Part shown: positions 9,977 to 21,102 of the stretch, one piece after another | How the letters are laid out: the number at the start of each line of letters is the position of its first letter | Numbering within the stretch: position 1 is the stretch's first letter | NCBI RefSeq assembly: GCF_000153485.2 | Contig: NC_018721.1 | Location: forward strand, 806,001-870,000 | Direction of reading: 5' to 3' | DNA from: Psychroflexus torquis ATCC 700755 | GTDB lineage: Bacteria > Bacteroidota > Bacteroidia > Flavobacteriales > Flavobacteriaceae | Length of the DNA: 64,000 nucleotides | Translations under genes and position numbers: made by a program | The notes under the pieces: generated by a model | Seen by the model: only the letters and a program-made list of their open reading frames with translations | What the model was told of the DNA's origin: nothing | Databases searched by the model: none

Positions 9977-10555
9977 CTAGTAGTTTTTCTTCCCAATGTT
10001 TAGTGTTAAGGCTGCCCTCAGTATATTGCTTGGTAAGATCTTTAGTGGCAAAAAAAGCTGTTCCTTCACCTCCACTGCTTTAAGATAAAACTCACTGTTA
10101 TCTTTCAAAAAAGCTTCAGTCAATTTACAATCTTGGTATCGAAAGCGTATTAAAAGAAAATCCTGATACACCCTCACGAGTTCATAGAATTTCTGAAAAT
10201 AAAAGGAGGTCGAATTAAAGTTATCAATCTGGTTCAATAAATTCTCTTCCTCTAGAGGTTTAATTGTATCGGTTAAAATTTTATTTTCAGTGATATAAAG
10301 GTAGCTTAGATACTCATCCACATCTGCTCTTTCTAGTTTTTTTGTAATCCATTTTTTGATGTAAGTATATTTTCTCTTATCTATATTTTCATCAAAATAA
10401 TGAGAAACGACTAATGAACTGGCATTGTCGCAAACTTTATTAAGAATAGATTCTTTCTCGTCATCTCTTATTTTATTATCACTTAAGAGGTATGAAGCCT
10501 CATGGGGAAGAATTCCTTCGGCAAAATCATTGAATATTTTGAGCTTGGATTTCAC
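9977..10555 (-). CDS. unrecognised helical protein, N-terminal part of a split gene
   Basis: 192 residues starting at GTG (10553-10555), whose G overlaps the TAG stop of the upstream hydrolase, so translation is probably coupled. It is highly charged and helical with no motif I recognise. The frame ends LNIGKKNY then a stop. A single extra A in the preceding A run would continue it into the next ORF (as KLLEF, then MSSD). I therefore read 9132-10555 as one frameshifted helical-repeat gene. The alternative is two small adjacent genes. Function unknown; co-transcription with transport and ester-cleavage genes suggests a regulatory or scaffold role at most. Confidence 0.5.
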   Translation of the reverse strand: MKSKLKIFNDFAEGILPHEASYLLSDNKIRDDEKESILNKVCDNASSLVVSHYFDENIDKRKYTYIKKWITKKLERADVDEYLSYLYITENKILTDTIKPLEEENLLNQIDNFNSTSFYFQKFYELVRVYQDFLLIRFRYQDCKLTEAFLKDNSEFYLKAVEVKEQLFLPLKILPSNILRAALTLNIGKKNY

Positions 10556-11461
10556 TATTGTTTTAAGAATTGCTTAATCTCTTCATTAACTTCATCAGGT
10601 TTTTCAAAATTAACAAAATGTCCTGCCTCGTCAATAAGTCTGACTTTAAGGGTTGAAATCCTTTCTTTAGCATCTTTTACCAAAGAGCGAATATCTTGGG
10701 ATGGATGAAAATATTTATTGGGTATTAAAAGATCATTTTTCCCGTAGATCATTAAGACGGGTATTTCAATACTGGAAAGTCTATCGATTATTGGTTCATC
10801 CAACATGGCATGAATATTATTAACCACCACTTCAGAATAGATATTCATATCATCAGTATCTCTCATCGCGATTCTTTCTCTAACCATAAATTCCGCATCT
10901 TCAGGAAATTGATAGAAGTTCATTTCAAAATTATTTCTGATCTGTTCTGGTGTGGATTCTTCCACAATTGCAGTAGTATAGGAAGCTTTCATCACCATAG
11001 CCTCCTTTTCTGAGAATGTTTCTATTCCAGCAGATGCCACTAACACAAGATTTATAAAATTCTCTGGTGCATCTAACACAGTGATAACTGCGACTTGACC
11101 TCCCATAGAATGTCCTAATAAAACGACGTTAGTAAGATTCATTATTTCAATAAAACTATTGAGAAAACCAGCGTAATCTTTCAGGGAATAAGTTGTACTG
11201 TTTTTTGTGGATTTCCCGTAGCCTGGGAGATCTAGAGCTATGCATCTATAATCGGCCTTAAGTGCGGAAACATTCTTATACCAGGACTTCAAATTACTAG
11301 AAAGCCCGTGAATAAACACAAGTGTTTTTTCCCCAGAACCTTCATCTGTGAATGCGATCTTTTCGTTTGCTATTGAAATCTTTTTCACTTCTTCATCATA
11401 GTTTAAAATATCACTTATTTGGTTTTGACTTACAGCACTTAGCCAACACAATATCATGCAA

Positions 11462-11484
<23 letters not shown>
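10555..11484 (-). CDS. exported alpha/beta hydrolase
   Basis: A 309-residue alpha/beta hydrolase with an N-terminal hydrophobic signal (residues 1-19, MIKRIFCSCMILCWLSAVS) that would take it to the periplasm or beyond. It has an HGLSS oxyanion segment (59-63), the nucleophile elbow G-H-S126-M-G-G, an Asp in YGKNDLL near residue 250 and a His in AGHFVNFEKP near residue 291. It could start breakdown of an ester or oligoester outside the cytoplasm, before or after TonB-dependent uptake. Its start overlaps the 3' end of the ligase gene by 23 nt. The signal sequence contains Cys7, Cys9 and Cys13 but no clear lipobox. Confidence 0.8.
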
Positions 11485-12983
<1,499 letters not shown>

Positions 12984-12987
<4 letters not shown>

Positions 12988-14468
12988 GCTTTCTTTTTAC
13001 TTATCAAATATAGAAAATTAGCAATCAGGAGAGAGACTATAATTGCGATAGCAGCAGATACTCCTGGATTATTTACAGGTTCTTGCATATACTTTGTAAT
13101 TCTCCCGTAATAAATTATAAAATGAAGCGCCACAGCAGAAATACTAGCAATAAAGACGGCATTTTTTTTCACCTTTTTAAAATATATCCCAAAAAGCACA
13201 GGGACAAACGCCGCAGCAAAATAAGCATAGACTCCATTTTGAGCGAAAATAGCCACGCTAACGTTTGGATTCTTTATCTGGTCATAGCTCAAAAGAAAGC
13301 TGGCTATTGCTAAAACTACTATTACAATTTTATTTAAGGCGACGCCGCTTATAGTCTTTACTGCGGGAAAAAGTGGTGTGATAAGATCTGTACTTATAGT
13401 GGTAGAAAGTGACTGAATTAAATTTTCTAATGTTGATAATCCTGCAGAAATTAATCCTGCTACTATAATTACACCAGCACCAGCAGTAAAGGTCTTTACC
13501 ACATAAGCAGAAACCAGCTCATCCATTTGAAGCGGTTCACCATTAAATGTAAGATCCGGAAATAGGACTCTAGAATACAATCCAACTACTACCACAAGAA
13601 AAAATAGAATCATACATATGATAGCGATGACCAGATATTGGTTTACTGACTTTTCACTTTTCAGGAAAAGGGTTTTTGTGATAATATGAGGCTGACAAAC
13701 TATTGCGATTCCAATCACGATTTGGCAAAAAATGATCTCAAAATAATCTCTGAACAGAAAACTATCTTCGTTGGTGGGTTTAACAAGGTTTGGATCAATA
13801 TTTCTAAGTGTAGATACAAATCCATCAAAGCCTTCGGTGAAATAATCTGCACCTGAGTAAAGGAGCATAATAGCGACTATAAACATAAGAATCGCTTGTA
13901 TCGAATTGGTATATACCATAGAATTAGCTCCACCGAACATCATATATCCAAATACAAAAACTACCAATCCCAAAAGCACCCAAAAAGGCTCTATATTAAG
14001 TGATTTGGAAATAATCTGAGTGAGACCAACACAGATGAGTACAATAAAAGTGATTAATAAGAGAGACAGAATCGCAAAAAATATGGTCATAGCTTTACTG
14101 TCATACCGCTTCCCAATCCACTGTGCCATCGTCACTGCCTTAACAGTAGACCCATATTTTTGAAAGGCTTTTGTAAAAAAGATGAGCGAAGCAAAAATAG
14201 CAATTGGCATTACGATACCGAAAGAGATAATTCCAGAAAAGCCGTAGAGAGCTATGAACCCGGGGTTAATGATAAACGTAGCAGCGCTTGTCATTGAAGC
14301 CGCCAGTGACAAACCTACAGCCCATGCAGGAAAGCCCTTGCTCCCAATCGCAAAATCATTAATGTTTTTTGTTCTTATCATCCCTCTGACGACGAAGAAA
14401 ATAATAACCATTGCATATATAACAAGAAGTATAGTCACATAAGTTGACCAAGTATCGGTTGCAAACAT
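12984..14468 (-). CDS. sodium:solute symporter (SSS family)
   Basis: 494 residues with about 13 hydrophobic segments, the SSS/PutP fold. The N-terminal segment after the first helix (NDFAIGSKGFPAWAVGLSLAA then SMTSAATFI) and the FGGANSMVYTN stretch match the family. It would import a small solute, probably a carboxylate, with Na+ across the inner membrane. It is the first gene of the leftward operon, so the promoter should lie in 14469-14620. A TAnnTTTG-type box is present there on the minus strand (complement of 14564-14571) but without a well-spaced -33 TTG. Linkage to an acyl-CoA ligase and a hydroxyacid dehydrogenase fits a hydroxy- or fatty-acid substrate. Confidence 0.88.
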
Positions 14469-14622
14469 AGATAGAATAATTTCAAGTATGAAATTAGAGT
14501 TTAAAGCTGAATCTAAGCAACCACTTTAGAAATATAAAAGTGTGACTTATCTACTTAAACCTACAAAAATATATTTCACCCCAACAATAGCATTGAAATT
14601 TGTATGTGCGACCTGAGTTAAA

Positions 14623-15006
14623 ATGAAAAAGAAATCCTTTGTTGAACTCTCCCCAATTGAAAAGCATTTCACACAGACTATGGGTTTTAAAACACCTCCT
14701 CCACTCCATCCCAATTGTGGTGAAGTTACCGATGAACAGGAGCTGATGGAATTTATATTTCCAAGAAAAAATGAACGGATTCTACTCCCCAAAAGTTTTG
14801 ATGGAACCGATGAGGAAGTTGTCCTTCAGTTGGCACATTCCAAAAACACAGAAGTCCATTGGTATATCGATGAACGCTACCTCACCACGACCACAGAACT
14901 ACATGAAACCAGTATTCACCTCCAACCAGGTCGCTACCAAATAAGTGTTGTTGACGAAAAGGGTCACTTTTTAAAGCAAGACGTTTTGGTTGAGAAGACC
15001 ATGTAA
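14623..15006 (+). pseudogene. duplicated 3' fragment of pbpC
   Basis: 128 codons reproducing the last part of pbpC (3932-4315) with about 12 substitutions in 384 bp, no indels and the stop retained. It has no transpeptidase or glycosyltransferase domain and no upstream pbpC sequence: similarity stops abruptly just before the in-frame ATG. It marks the right flank of the inserted catabolic block and is followed by the second copy of the pbpC spacer and the intact cocE-like gene. Confidence 0.93.
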
Positions 15007-15422
15007 ATAGCTGTAATACCAAATTATATTTATAATGCCGTATGAATAAATTATAAATGCTATTTGGGCGTTTCAACCTGCTGTCCGTTTCTAGTCCGCA
15101 AGCCAAAAGCTGGAGAATCTAGGGCTGTAAAGGAGCTTCTTAGGTCCCTCTCCACAGCCAAGACTCTCTCACTTTTAGCTTTTACGGGCTAACCACTTCC
15201 ATCAGGAACGCAAAAAACTATCGCTTCCAAAATTCGAAGGAAATCGCAAAACCATAAGTTTGATAGTTCTCATATCCTCAAATAATCACCATTTGGGCGT
15301 TTCAACCTACAGTCCATTTCTTTTTCCTCCGAGGCGTCCTTTAGATTAGCACATAGAAATAATCAATTAGAAATAATGAATGTTAAAATAATAACTTATT
15401 TTAGTTGCAAATTTTACTCGAA
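15007..15422. repeat. pbpC-distal spacer, copy B
   Basis: This repeats 4316-4555 with scattered substitutions, including the GGGCGTT hairpin element (about 15060-15215), and differs mainly by a 37-bp MITE end at 15016-15052. A second partial GGGCGTTTCAACCT motif begins near 15292, so the element itself is partly repeated here. The rest, up to the hydrolase start, is AT-rich; it must contain the hydrolase promoter, which I could not define. Confidence 0.7.
15016..15052. repeat. MITE end fragment
   Basis: 37 nt starting ATACCAAATTATATTT are an exact reverse complement of the right end of the MITE at 63261-63470 (bases 63434-63470). Copy A of the same spacer lacks it. It is therefore the remains of an insertion followed by deletion, or a one-ended event, after the two copies separated. 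Confidence 0.85.
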
Positions 15423-17306
15423 ATGAAAACATCTCCAAAAACATTTATTATTTCTCTAGTCCTTTTTGTTCTTAGCAGCACGTTTACACAAGCTCAAGAC
15501 GATGTTTTAAGCCAACTTGATGAAATTGCAATAATAGACTCTAAGGTCATGATGCCTATGCGAGATGGTATTCGTTTAGCCACCGATATTTACCGTCCAA
15601 AAGCAGAAGGCACCTATCCCATTATTTTTTCAAGAACCCCCTATAATTTCAATACTTGGGTAGATGGCAAACGCCGTCTACGGGAGGCAAAACGGGCTTA
15701 TGATTTCGTAAAGAAAGGCTACGCCTATGTCGTCCAGAATGAAAGAGGACGGTTTTTTTCTGAAGGCGAATGGGATATTTTGGGAGTTCCACTAACTGAT
15801 GGTTATGATGCTTTTGAATGGATGAAAAACCAACCTTGGTCTAATGGTAAAATAGGCACACTTGGTTGCTCATCTACTGCAGAATGGCAGATGGCTGTTT
15901 CTGCTTTAGATCATCCCTCTCATGCTGCAATGGTACCACAAGGTTTTGGGGCAGGGGTAGGTAAAGTTGGCGATATCAATGAGCAAGGAAATTGGTACCG
16001 TGGCGGAGTTGAGCAAATGCTGTTCTTTTCTTGGCTTTATGGCGTTGAACAGGACAAATTTAAACCTAGAATTCCAGAAGGAGCTAGCCAAGAGGATTTA
16101 AAGCGAATTTCTAGATTCTATGATCTTGCTCCCAAAAATCCACCAGTTGATATGTCTGAAGCCTTAAGTCATTTACCTATTCAAGACATTTTAAAAAACA
16201 TCAATGGAAAGCACGAAATTTTTGATAAAATGATTCGTCGCAAACCTAACGACCCAGACTGGTATAAAGGTGGTTTGTATCATGATACTATGGAAATTGG
16301 AACCCCAAGCTTTTGGTTCACCTCTTGGTATGATGTCTCCATAACTCCAAATCTGGCTCTTTTTAATCATGTGCGCCAAAATTCTAAAGAGGCCTTTATA
16401 CGTGATAATCAATATTTAGTCATTGCCCCTACTCTTCATTGTGCTTATACCAGAGCTTCAGAAAACACAGTTGTTGGAGAGCGAAGTGTTGGAGATGCTC
16501 GGTTAAATTATGATGAGCAAATAACCAAGTGGTTTGATCTTTGGCTAAAAGAAAAGTCTAATGACTTTAAGGAAACAACCCCAAGAGTTCAATACTACAC
16601 GATGGGGAGCAACGAATGGCAGTCTGCAGAAACTTGGCCTCCAGAAGATACTCAAATGAACACTTTTTACTTGAATAGCGAAGGCAGTGCTAATAGCCGT
16701 TTTGGCGATGGTAAATTAACTATGGCCAAAGCAAAACAAGACTATCCAGACCAGTTCACATACGACCCCATGGCTCCAGTCCCCTCTTATGGTGGTAATG
16801 TGTGTTGCACAGGAAATGCTATAAAAGGGGGTGCGTTTGATCAAAAGGAAATGGAAGCCCGCAACGATATTTTAGTGTATTCTACAGATATTCTTAAAAA
16901 AGATACCGAAGTCTCTGGATTTATTGAATCTACTTTATATATCTCCTCCGATGTAAAAGACACCGATTTTACCATCAAGCTTATCGATGTTCACCCTGAT
17001 GGTACCGCATATAATTTAGACGAAACCATACAGCGTGTGAGATACCGCGAAGGCTATGAAAAAGAAGTCTTTATGGAAAAAGGAGAGGTTTACAAATTAG
17101 AGTTAACACCTATGTCGACCAGCAATGTATTTAAGAAAGGACACCGCATTCGGATTGAAATTTCTAGCAGTAACTTTCCAAGATTTGCAAGGAACTTGAA
17201 TACAGGAGGGAACAACTACGACGAGTCTGATGGCGTAATTGCACAAAATAAAATTCATCATTCGAGTCAGTATCCATCACAAATCCGTTTACCTATTGCT
17301 AAATAA
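15423..17306 (+). CDS. CocE/NonD family hydrolase (peptidase S15-like), secreted
   Basis: 627 residues from the ATG at 15423. An upstream TTG in frame adds only six residues in front of a clear signal peptide ([19 protein letters not shown], cleavage near TQAQ), so the ATG is preferred. An alpha/beta hydrolase domain contains [14 protein letters not shown] near the start and the nucleophile in G-C-S150-S-T-A-E. A cap region and a C-terminal jelly-roll domain (from about residue 430, ending near IRLPIAK) follow. The family includes X-Pro dipeptidyl-peptidases, cocaine esterase and glutaryl acylases; the substrate cannot be chosen here. A 40-codon scrap of a second copy lies at 4631-4762. Confidence 0.9.
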   Translation: MKTSPKTFIISLVLFVLSSTFTQAQDDVLSQLDEIAIIDSKVMMPMRDGIRLATDIYRPKAEGTYPIIFSRTPYNFNTWVDGKRRLREAKRAYDFVKKGYAYVVQNERGRFFSEGEWDILGVPLTDGYDAFEWMKNQPWSNGKIGTLGCSSTAEWQMAVSALDHPSHAAMVPQGFGAGVGKVGDINEQGNWYRGGVEQMLFFSWLYGVEQDKFKPRIPEGASQEDLKRISRFYDLAPKNPPVDMSEALSHLPIQDILKNINGKHEIFDKMIRRKPNDPDWYKGGLYHDTMEIGTPSFWFTSWYDVSITPNLALFNHVRQNSKEAFIRDNQYLVIAPTLHCAYTRASENTVVGERSVGDARLNYDEQITKWFDLWLKEKSNDFKETTPRVQYYTMGSNEWQSAETWPPEDTQMNTFYLNSEGSANSRFGDGKLTMAKAKQDYPDQFTYDPMAPVPSYGGNVCCTGNAIKGGAFDQKEMEARNDILVYSTDILKKDTEVSGFIESTLYISSDVKDTDFTIKLIDVHPDGTAYNLDETIQRVRYREGYEKEVFMEKGEVYKLELTPMSTSNVFKKGHRIRIEISSSNFPRFARNLNTGGNNYDESDGVIAQNKIHHSSQYPSQIRLPIAK

Positions 17307-17384
17307 TTTAAATGATCATATGTAGAAACTTAGATATGCCTTATAGTTCTATGAGAAAGATGTTATGTTACATTAAATTTTTAT

Positions 17385-17741
17385 CTATGCTTTTTTGACA
17401 AACTCAGATTTCAAAGCCATGGCTCCGAAATCTTTAATCTTGCAATCGATATTATGATCACCCTCTATTATCCGAATATTTTTCACTTTGGTGCCTGCTT
17501 TAATGGCTTTAGGAAATCCTTTCACAGGAAGATCTTTTACAATAACGACGCTATCCCCATCTTCAAGGGGATTTCCATTAGCATCCTTGATAATTATATG
17601 GAGTTCAACTTCACTTTCTTTAGTTTCGCCTTCCTTAGAATCCCATTCAAAACTACATTCAGGACAATTGTAAATTCCACTTCCAACTGAATACCCGTAT
17701 GCAGATGAGCAATTAGGACATACTTTCATTTCTTCTGACAT
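17385..17741 (-). CDS. yjdM: PhnA/YjdM-like zinc-ribbon protein
   Basis: 118 residues with an N-terminal zinc ribbon (C8-P-N-C11 and C27-P-E-C30) and the PhnA/YjdM C-terminal SH3-like domain ([15 protein letters not shown], then [20 protein letters not shown]). The family is named for its position near phosphonate genes in E. coli but is not a phosphonate enzyme; its true role is unclear. It stands alone, convergent with the CocE-like gene and downstream of the cytochrome gene. Confidence 0.9.
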   Translation of the reverse strand: MSEEMKVCPNCSSAYGYSVGSGIYNCPECSFEWDSKEGETKESEVELHIIIKDANGNPLEDGDSVVIVKDLPVKGFPKAIKAGTKVKNIRIIEGDHNIDCKIKDFGAMALKSEFVKKA

Positions 17742-17800
17742 TATATTTTTTTTAGTTTATGGGTATCAGACTTTAAAAACTCAAAAAGCTGTAACTTATT

Positions 17801-18802
17801 TTATTTATCCTTATCGAAACTTATACTCCACATTCCTCTAACATCATTAACATCGTAACCAATAGCTTTATCCTTAGGATATAACTCTTTGATTTTATCG
17901 TAGGTGTCTCTTTGGATTTCTTTTCCTGGAGTTCCATGACATTTTAAACACATACCATTGGTCACAATAGGATAATAGAAATTCACTTTTTTATTTTCCT
18001 CTACAACTATGGGCTCTGGCTCTTCGCCATTTTTTAAAATCTGCTTGTAAAGCGAAATATAATCCAGTTCTTGAGCATTGGCTTTGTTATTAGGGTTTCT
18101 GTTTTTATCCGATACTCTTTTGATAATTGCATCATGCTTAGTGGCCATAGAATCTGTAAGCGGCATGGCTTGTACATTACAAAATGACAAGGCATGCATT
18201 ACACCTTCTTTCTGGATTGCTCCCATCAAATTTTTACCTAAGGTCGCTTTAGTAGACTTGGCATACGACATGCCTATCTGGGCATAACTCTGGTCTGATT
18301 CAGCAAGTTGTGCTGCAGACTTTCCGTCTTGTTCAAACGTCCTCCCGTGTTTATCTTTGTAATGATTTTGAAACCAATTGGGTTCTTCAATTTGATAGTC
18401 AAACATATAGGAAGCAATAGCTTCGATATCTTTTTGTGCATAAGGCTGATAGGGCATAAGTCCAAAACGTTTTGCAGCCCCTTCTAACTTTACTTTTTCA
18501 AGGCTTGGTTGTTCTACAAAAGACCATAAATCCTTAATGAAATCCTCTTTAGATTGAGCATCTTTCAGATACCTTGCTTTTATAGCAACCATAGGTGGAG
18601 CAATCCTAGAGCTTTGAGAAGAGCTTGGACTATGGCATAGATAACACTTATTTTCCAAAAGTATTTTTCCTTTAGCAGCTATTTCTTCTGAATTTATTTC
18701 CGTTGACTTCAATTTAATATAGTCGTCTTTATAGGCTTTGGGATCTTTCTTGCAAGCCAAAAGAAGCGATACAAATAGGATTAGGAAAGATAGAGACCTC
18801 AT
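17801..18802 (-). CDS. dihaem c-type cytochrome lipoprotein with DUF3365-like domain
   Basis: 333 residues. A lipoprotein signal (LLLAC, Cys17) places it at a membrane facing the periplasm. A first haem motif C53-Y-L-C-H57 lies in a small cytochrome c domain. The C-terminal half resembles DUF3365 (Tll0287-type haem sensor fold), with the second haem motif C285-L-K-C-H289. It probably carries electrons or senses redox or ligand state. Its promoter has a GTAAC-N4-GTTAC operator shared with the peroxiredoxin and TauE genes, so it is likely co-regulated with them. Confidence 0.85.
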   Translation of the reverse strand: MRSLSFLILFVSLLLACKKDPKAYKDDYIKLKSTEINSEEIAAKGKILLENKCYLCHSPSSSQSSRIAPPMVAIKARYLKDAQSKEDFIKDLWSFVEQPSLEKVKLEGAAKRFGLMPYQPYAQKDIEAIASYMFDYQIEEPNWFQNHYKDKHGRTFEQDGKSAAQLAESDQSYAQIGMSYAKSTKATLGKNLMGAIQKEGVMHALSFCNVQAMPLTDSMATKHDAIIKRVSDKNRNPNNKANAQELDYISLYKQILKNGEEPEPIVVEENKKVNFYYPIVTNGMCLKCHGTPGKEIQRDTYDKIKELYPKDKAIGYDVNDVRGMWSISFDKDK

Positions 18803-18819
18803 GATAGTTATATTTTAAT

Positions 18820-18863
18820 TAAAAGTAATCCACTCAAATCAGTTTGATGGTAACTAAAGTTAC
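18820..18863 (-). promoter_or_regulatory. cytochrome promoter with GTAAC-N4-GTTAC operator
   Basis: On the minus strand a perfect inverted repeat (GTAACTTTAGTTAC, 18850-18863) is followed after exactly 22 bp by TACTTTTA (18820-18827), one mismatch from the Bacteroidota -7 box TAnnTTTG. That puts the operator centre near -41, the class II activator position. The cytochrome ATG is 18 bp further on. The same operator and spacing occur at 19623-19666 and 20513-20556. Confidence 0.7.
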
Positions 18864-18870
18864 AAGAACC

Positions 18871-18903
18871 AAAAAAAAGCAGAATCAAAATTCCGCTTTT
18901 TAT
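18871..18903 (-). terminator. terminator after the peroxiredoxin gene
   Basis: AAAAAGC-A-GAAT, a CAAA loop and the near-complement ATTC-C-GCTTTTT form a stem with A/T runs on both sides. It follows the stop of the leftward peroxiredoxin gene and precedes the cytochrome promoter. Confidence 0.6.
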
Positions 18904-18927
18904 AATCCACTCAATTTAAAGTTCTAC

Positions 18928-19599
18928 CTAAAATTGTTTCTTAGCCAAATACCAAGTTGTCTTTTCAACAGAATCATCTTTCAATCTAGCTTCGTAATCC
19001 TTTAATGTTTTTGGAGGTGGTACAATACCTTTATCCCCTTTTTTCCAGTCTAATGGGCATGCTGCTCCATTTTCATCAGAAAATTGTAAAGCCTCTAGAC
19101 ATCTTAAGATTTCATCCATATTTCTACCAACATTCAATGGGTAATACATGATTAATCTTATTTTCTTGCCAGGATCGATAAAGAACACCGCTCTTACGGC
19201 TGCTGTTTCACTTTCATTTGGCTGCAGCATTCCGTAAAGTTTGGAAACTTTCATATCGATATCTGCAATAATTGGAAAATCCATATAGACTCCAGTATTT
19301 TGCTTTACGCTATCTACCCAACCAATGTGAGAATGGATGGAGTCAATACTCAAGCCTAATAATTCTGTATTAAGGGCTTCAAATTCTGACTTACGTTCAG
19401 CAAATCCACTCATTTCTGTAGTACATACTGGAGTAAAATCAGCCGGGTGAGAGAACATAACAATCCACTTTTCTGGAGCAAACTCAGACATTTTTATATT
19501 ACCTGTTGTTGTTACAGCCTCAAAATCTGGAGCTTGATCTCCAATTCTAGGTATGCTCATCACTTCTTGTATTTGACTTTCTTGTTTTAAATCTTCCAT
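18928..19599 (-). CDS. peroxiredoxin (1-Cys/Prx6 type)
   Basis: 223 residues from the ATG at 19597-19599. A longer frame from 19626 would put its start inside the predicted -7 box, so the inner ATG is preferred. The active site is F-T-P-V-C59-T-T-E, followed by a long C-terminal arm (from about 170) typical of the Prx6 group. It reduces peroxides in the cytoplasm. It carries the shared GTAAC-N4-GTTAC operator and lies between the cytochrome and TauE/SafE genes on the same strand, suggesting a joint redox or sulfur response. Confidence 0.9.
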   Translation of the reverse strand: MEDLKQESQIQEVMSIPRIGDQAPDFEAVTTTGNIKMSEFAPEKWIVMFSHPADFTPVCTTEMSGFAERKSEFEALNTELLGLSIDSIHSHIGWVDSVKQNTGVYMDFPIIADIDMKVSKLYGMLQPNESETAAVRAVFFIDPGKKIRLIMYYPLNVGRNMDEILRCLEALQFSDENGAACPLDWKKGDKGIVPPPKTLKDYEARLKDDSVEKTTWYLAKKQF

Positions 19600-19622
19600 A
19601 GTTATCTTTTTAATTGTGGTAC

Positions 19623-19666
19623 ACAATATAAGTTTAAGCTATGTATTTTTAAGTAACAATAGTTAC
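19623..19666 (-). promoter_or_regulatory. peroxiredoxin promoter with GTAAC-N4-GTTAC operator
   Basis: Minus-strand operator GTAACTATTGTTAC (19653-19666), then exactly 22 bp, then TATATTGT (19623-19630), a weak match to TAnnTTTG. A weak -7 box with a site at about -41 fits dependence on an activator. The spacing equals that of the two neighbouring promoters. Confidence 0.65.
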
Positions 19667-19676
19667 AGGCTATACT

Positions 19677-20486
19677 TTAATGAGTAAACTCTTTATAAAC
19701 AATATAAACGCCCATCAGGAAGACAAACCAACCAAATCCTTTTTTGAGTTTTTTTCCATCGATAAACTTGTTTAGCCAAATCCCTATAAATATACCTGCC
19801 ACAGAAAGGCCTGTAAATAATCCTAGGAAGCTCCAATCAATTTCAATGTTTTGTACATCGCCTAAAAATCCGATAAGGGATTTTACAGCTATAATAAGCA
19901 ATGAAGTGGCTACCGCCTTTTTCATAGGTAATTTGGCTAGTAACACCAAAGCTGGAATAATTAGAAAACCTCCACCAGCACCAACGATTCCCGTAAGTGC
20001 TCCAACGACAACTCCTTCAATAATAATTAAAGGATAATTGAATTTCACTTTTCCTTTTCCCTCTACTTCCTTTAGTTCTTTATTTTTATCCTTAATCATA
20101 GAATAAGAAGCCAGTAACATGATTAATGCAAAAAAGAGCATAATACCGATGTTTTTGGTGACTTCAAAACCACCAACACTAAACAGAGAATCAGGAATTG
20201 CTGGAACAGCATACATTCGAGTAAGGTAAACTGTTATAAAAGCAGGAATTGCAAAAACAACTGCGGTTTTAATATCGACCAATCCTTTTTGCATATTTCG
20301 CACGGCACCCACAAGACTCGCAGTACCCACCACAAATAAAGAGTATGCAGTTGCTGTTACAGGATCTTCCGCCAAGAGATACACCAGCACAGGAACGGTG
20401 AGGATTGATCCTCCACCACCAATGAGGCCAAGGACGACACCTATAATTAATGCTCCAAAAAAACCTAATAATTCAATGATTTCCAT
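19677..20486 (-). CDS. sulfite exporter TauE/SafE family permease
   Basis: 269 residues with about eight transmembrane segments in two repeats, each with the family's glycine-rich signature (GVVLGLIGGGGSILTVP near residue 17 and GALTGIVGAGGGFLIIPALV near residue 160). The family moves sulfur-containing anions or other organic anions through the inner membrane. It is read toward the peroxiredoxin gene but has its own promoter with the shared operator at 20513-20556. Sulfur export is an inference from family and neighbourhood. Confidence 0.9.
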   Translation of the reverse strand: MEIIELLGFFGALIIGVVLGLIGGGGSILTVPVLVYLLAEDPVTATAYSLFVVGTASLVGAVRNMQKGLVDIKTAVVFAIPAFITVYLTRMYAVPAIPDSLFSVGGFEVTKNIGIMLFFALIMLLASYSMIKDKNKELKEVEGKGKVKFNYPLIIIEGVVVGALTGIVGAGGGFLIIPALVLLAKLPMKKAVATSLLIIAVKSLIGFLGDVQNIEIDWSFLGLFTGLSVAGIFIGIWLNKFIDGKKLKKGFGWFVFLMGVYIVYKEFTH

Positions 20487-20512
20487 AGTATCTATAAATA
20501 AGCCTAAGTCTA

Positions 20513-20556
20513 CAAAGTTAAAGATAATGTTAAACGAATGCAGTAACTTTGGTTAC
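20513..20556 (-). promoter_or_regulatory. TauE/SafE promoter with GTAAC-N4-GTTAC operator
   Basis: Minus-strand operator GTAACCAAAGTTAC (20543-20556), 22 bp, then TAACTTTG (20513-20520), a full match to the Bacteroidota -7 consensus TAnnTTTG. The start codon lies 26 bp downstream of the box. This is the best of three identical arrangements. Confidence 0.75.
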
Positions 20557-20619
20557 ATTGAAGCTATTGCATTCCAAATCTAATCGAAATAATTATTTAC
20601 CTTAGCAGAAAAAAACAGA

Positions 20620-21069
20620 ATGGCACTAGAACAAGAGGTGATGCAAAAAATGAAAGAAGCAATGAAAGCTAAGGATAGCGTTGCTTTGGCATCTTTAAGA
20701 TCTATTAAAAATGAAATCCTAAAAGCCAAGACCGCTACATCCAATAAGGAAGATATGGATAAGACTGAGGAGCTAAAGTTGGTTCAAAGGTTAGTAAAAC
20801 AGAGAAAAGATAGCGCCGACGTGTATCTGGAACAAAACAGAAAAGACTTAGCCGATGCAGAACTTGCTGAAGTGGAGGTCATAGAGCAATTTCTTCCTGC
20901 ACAATTGAGTGAAGAAGAAGTAGATAAAGAAGTAAAGGCAATTATCCAAGAATCTGGGGCGACTACTATGAAAGATATGGGAAAGGTTATGGGAATGGCT
21001 TCTCAAAAATTGGTGGGGAAAGCAGATGGAAAAACCATTTCAAAAATCGTAAAAGATAATTTGTCTTAA
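20620..21069 (+). CDS. yqeY: GatB/YqeY domain protein
   Basis: 149 residues beginning MALEQEVMQKMKEAMKAKD, with LRSIKNEILKAKT, LVKQRKDSADVY, IEQFLPAQLSEEE and the C-terminal GKADGKTISKIVK, all YqeY hallmarks. It resembles the tail domain of amidotransferase subunit GatB and is thought to bind tRNA; its exact role is unknown. It stands alone, just upstream of a tRNA gene. Confidence 0.93.
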   Translation: MALEQEVMQKMKEAMKAKDSVALASLRSIKNEILKAKTATSNKEDMDKTEELKLVQRLVKQRKDSADVYLEQNRKDLADAELAEVEVIEQFLPAQLSEEEVDKEVKAIIQESGATTMKDMGKVMGMASQKLVGKADGKTISKIVKDNLS

Positions 21070-21102
21070 CCTATATAAGTTGTATTGTTGCATGAGAATA
21101 CT

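Noticed and set aside
14547..15106. Minus-strand ORFs in and after the pbpC fragment, also seen at 3916-4385
   Set aside because: They are antisense shadows of the duplicated pbpC tail and spacer, repeated because the DNA is duplicated.
17385..17741. Phosphonate breakdown function for the PhnA-like protein
   Set aside because: No other phn gene is present, and the PhnA/YjdM family is not an established phosphonate enzyme; kept as a family name only.
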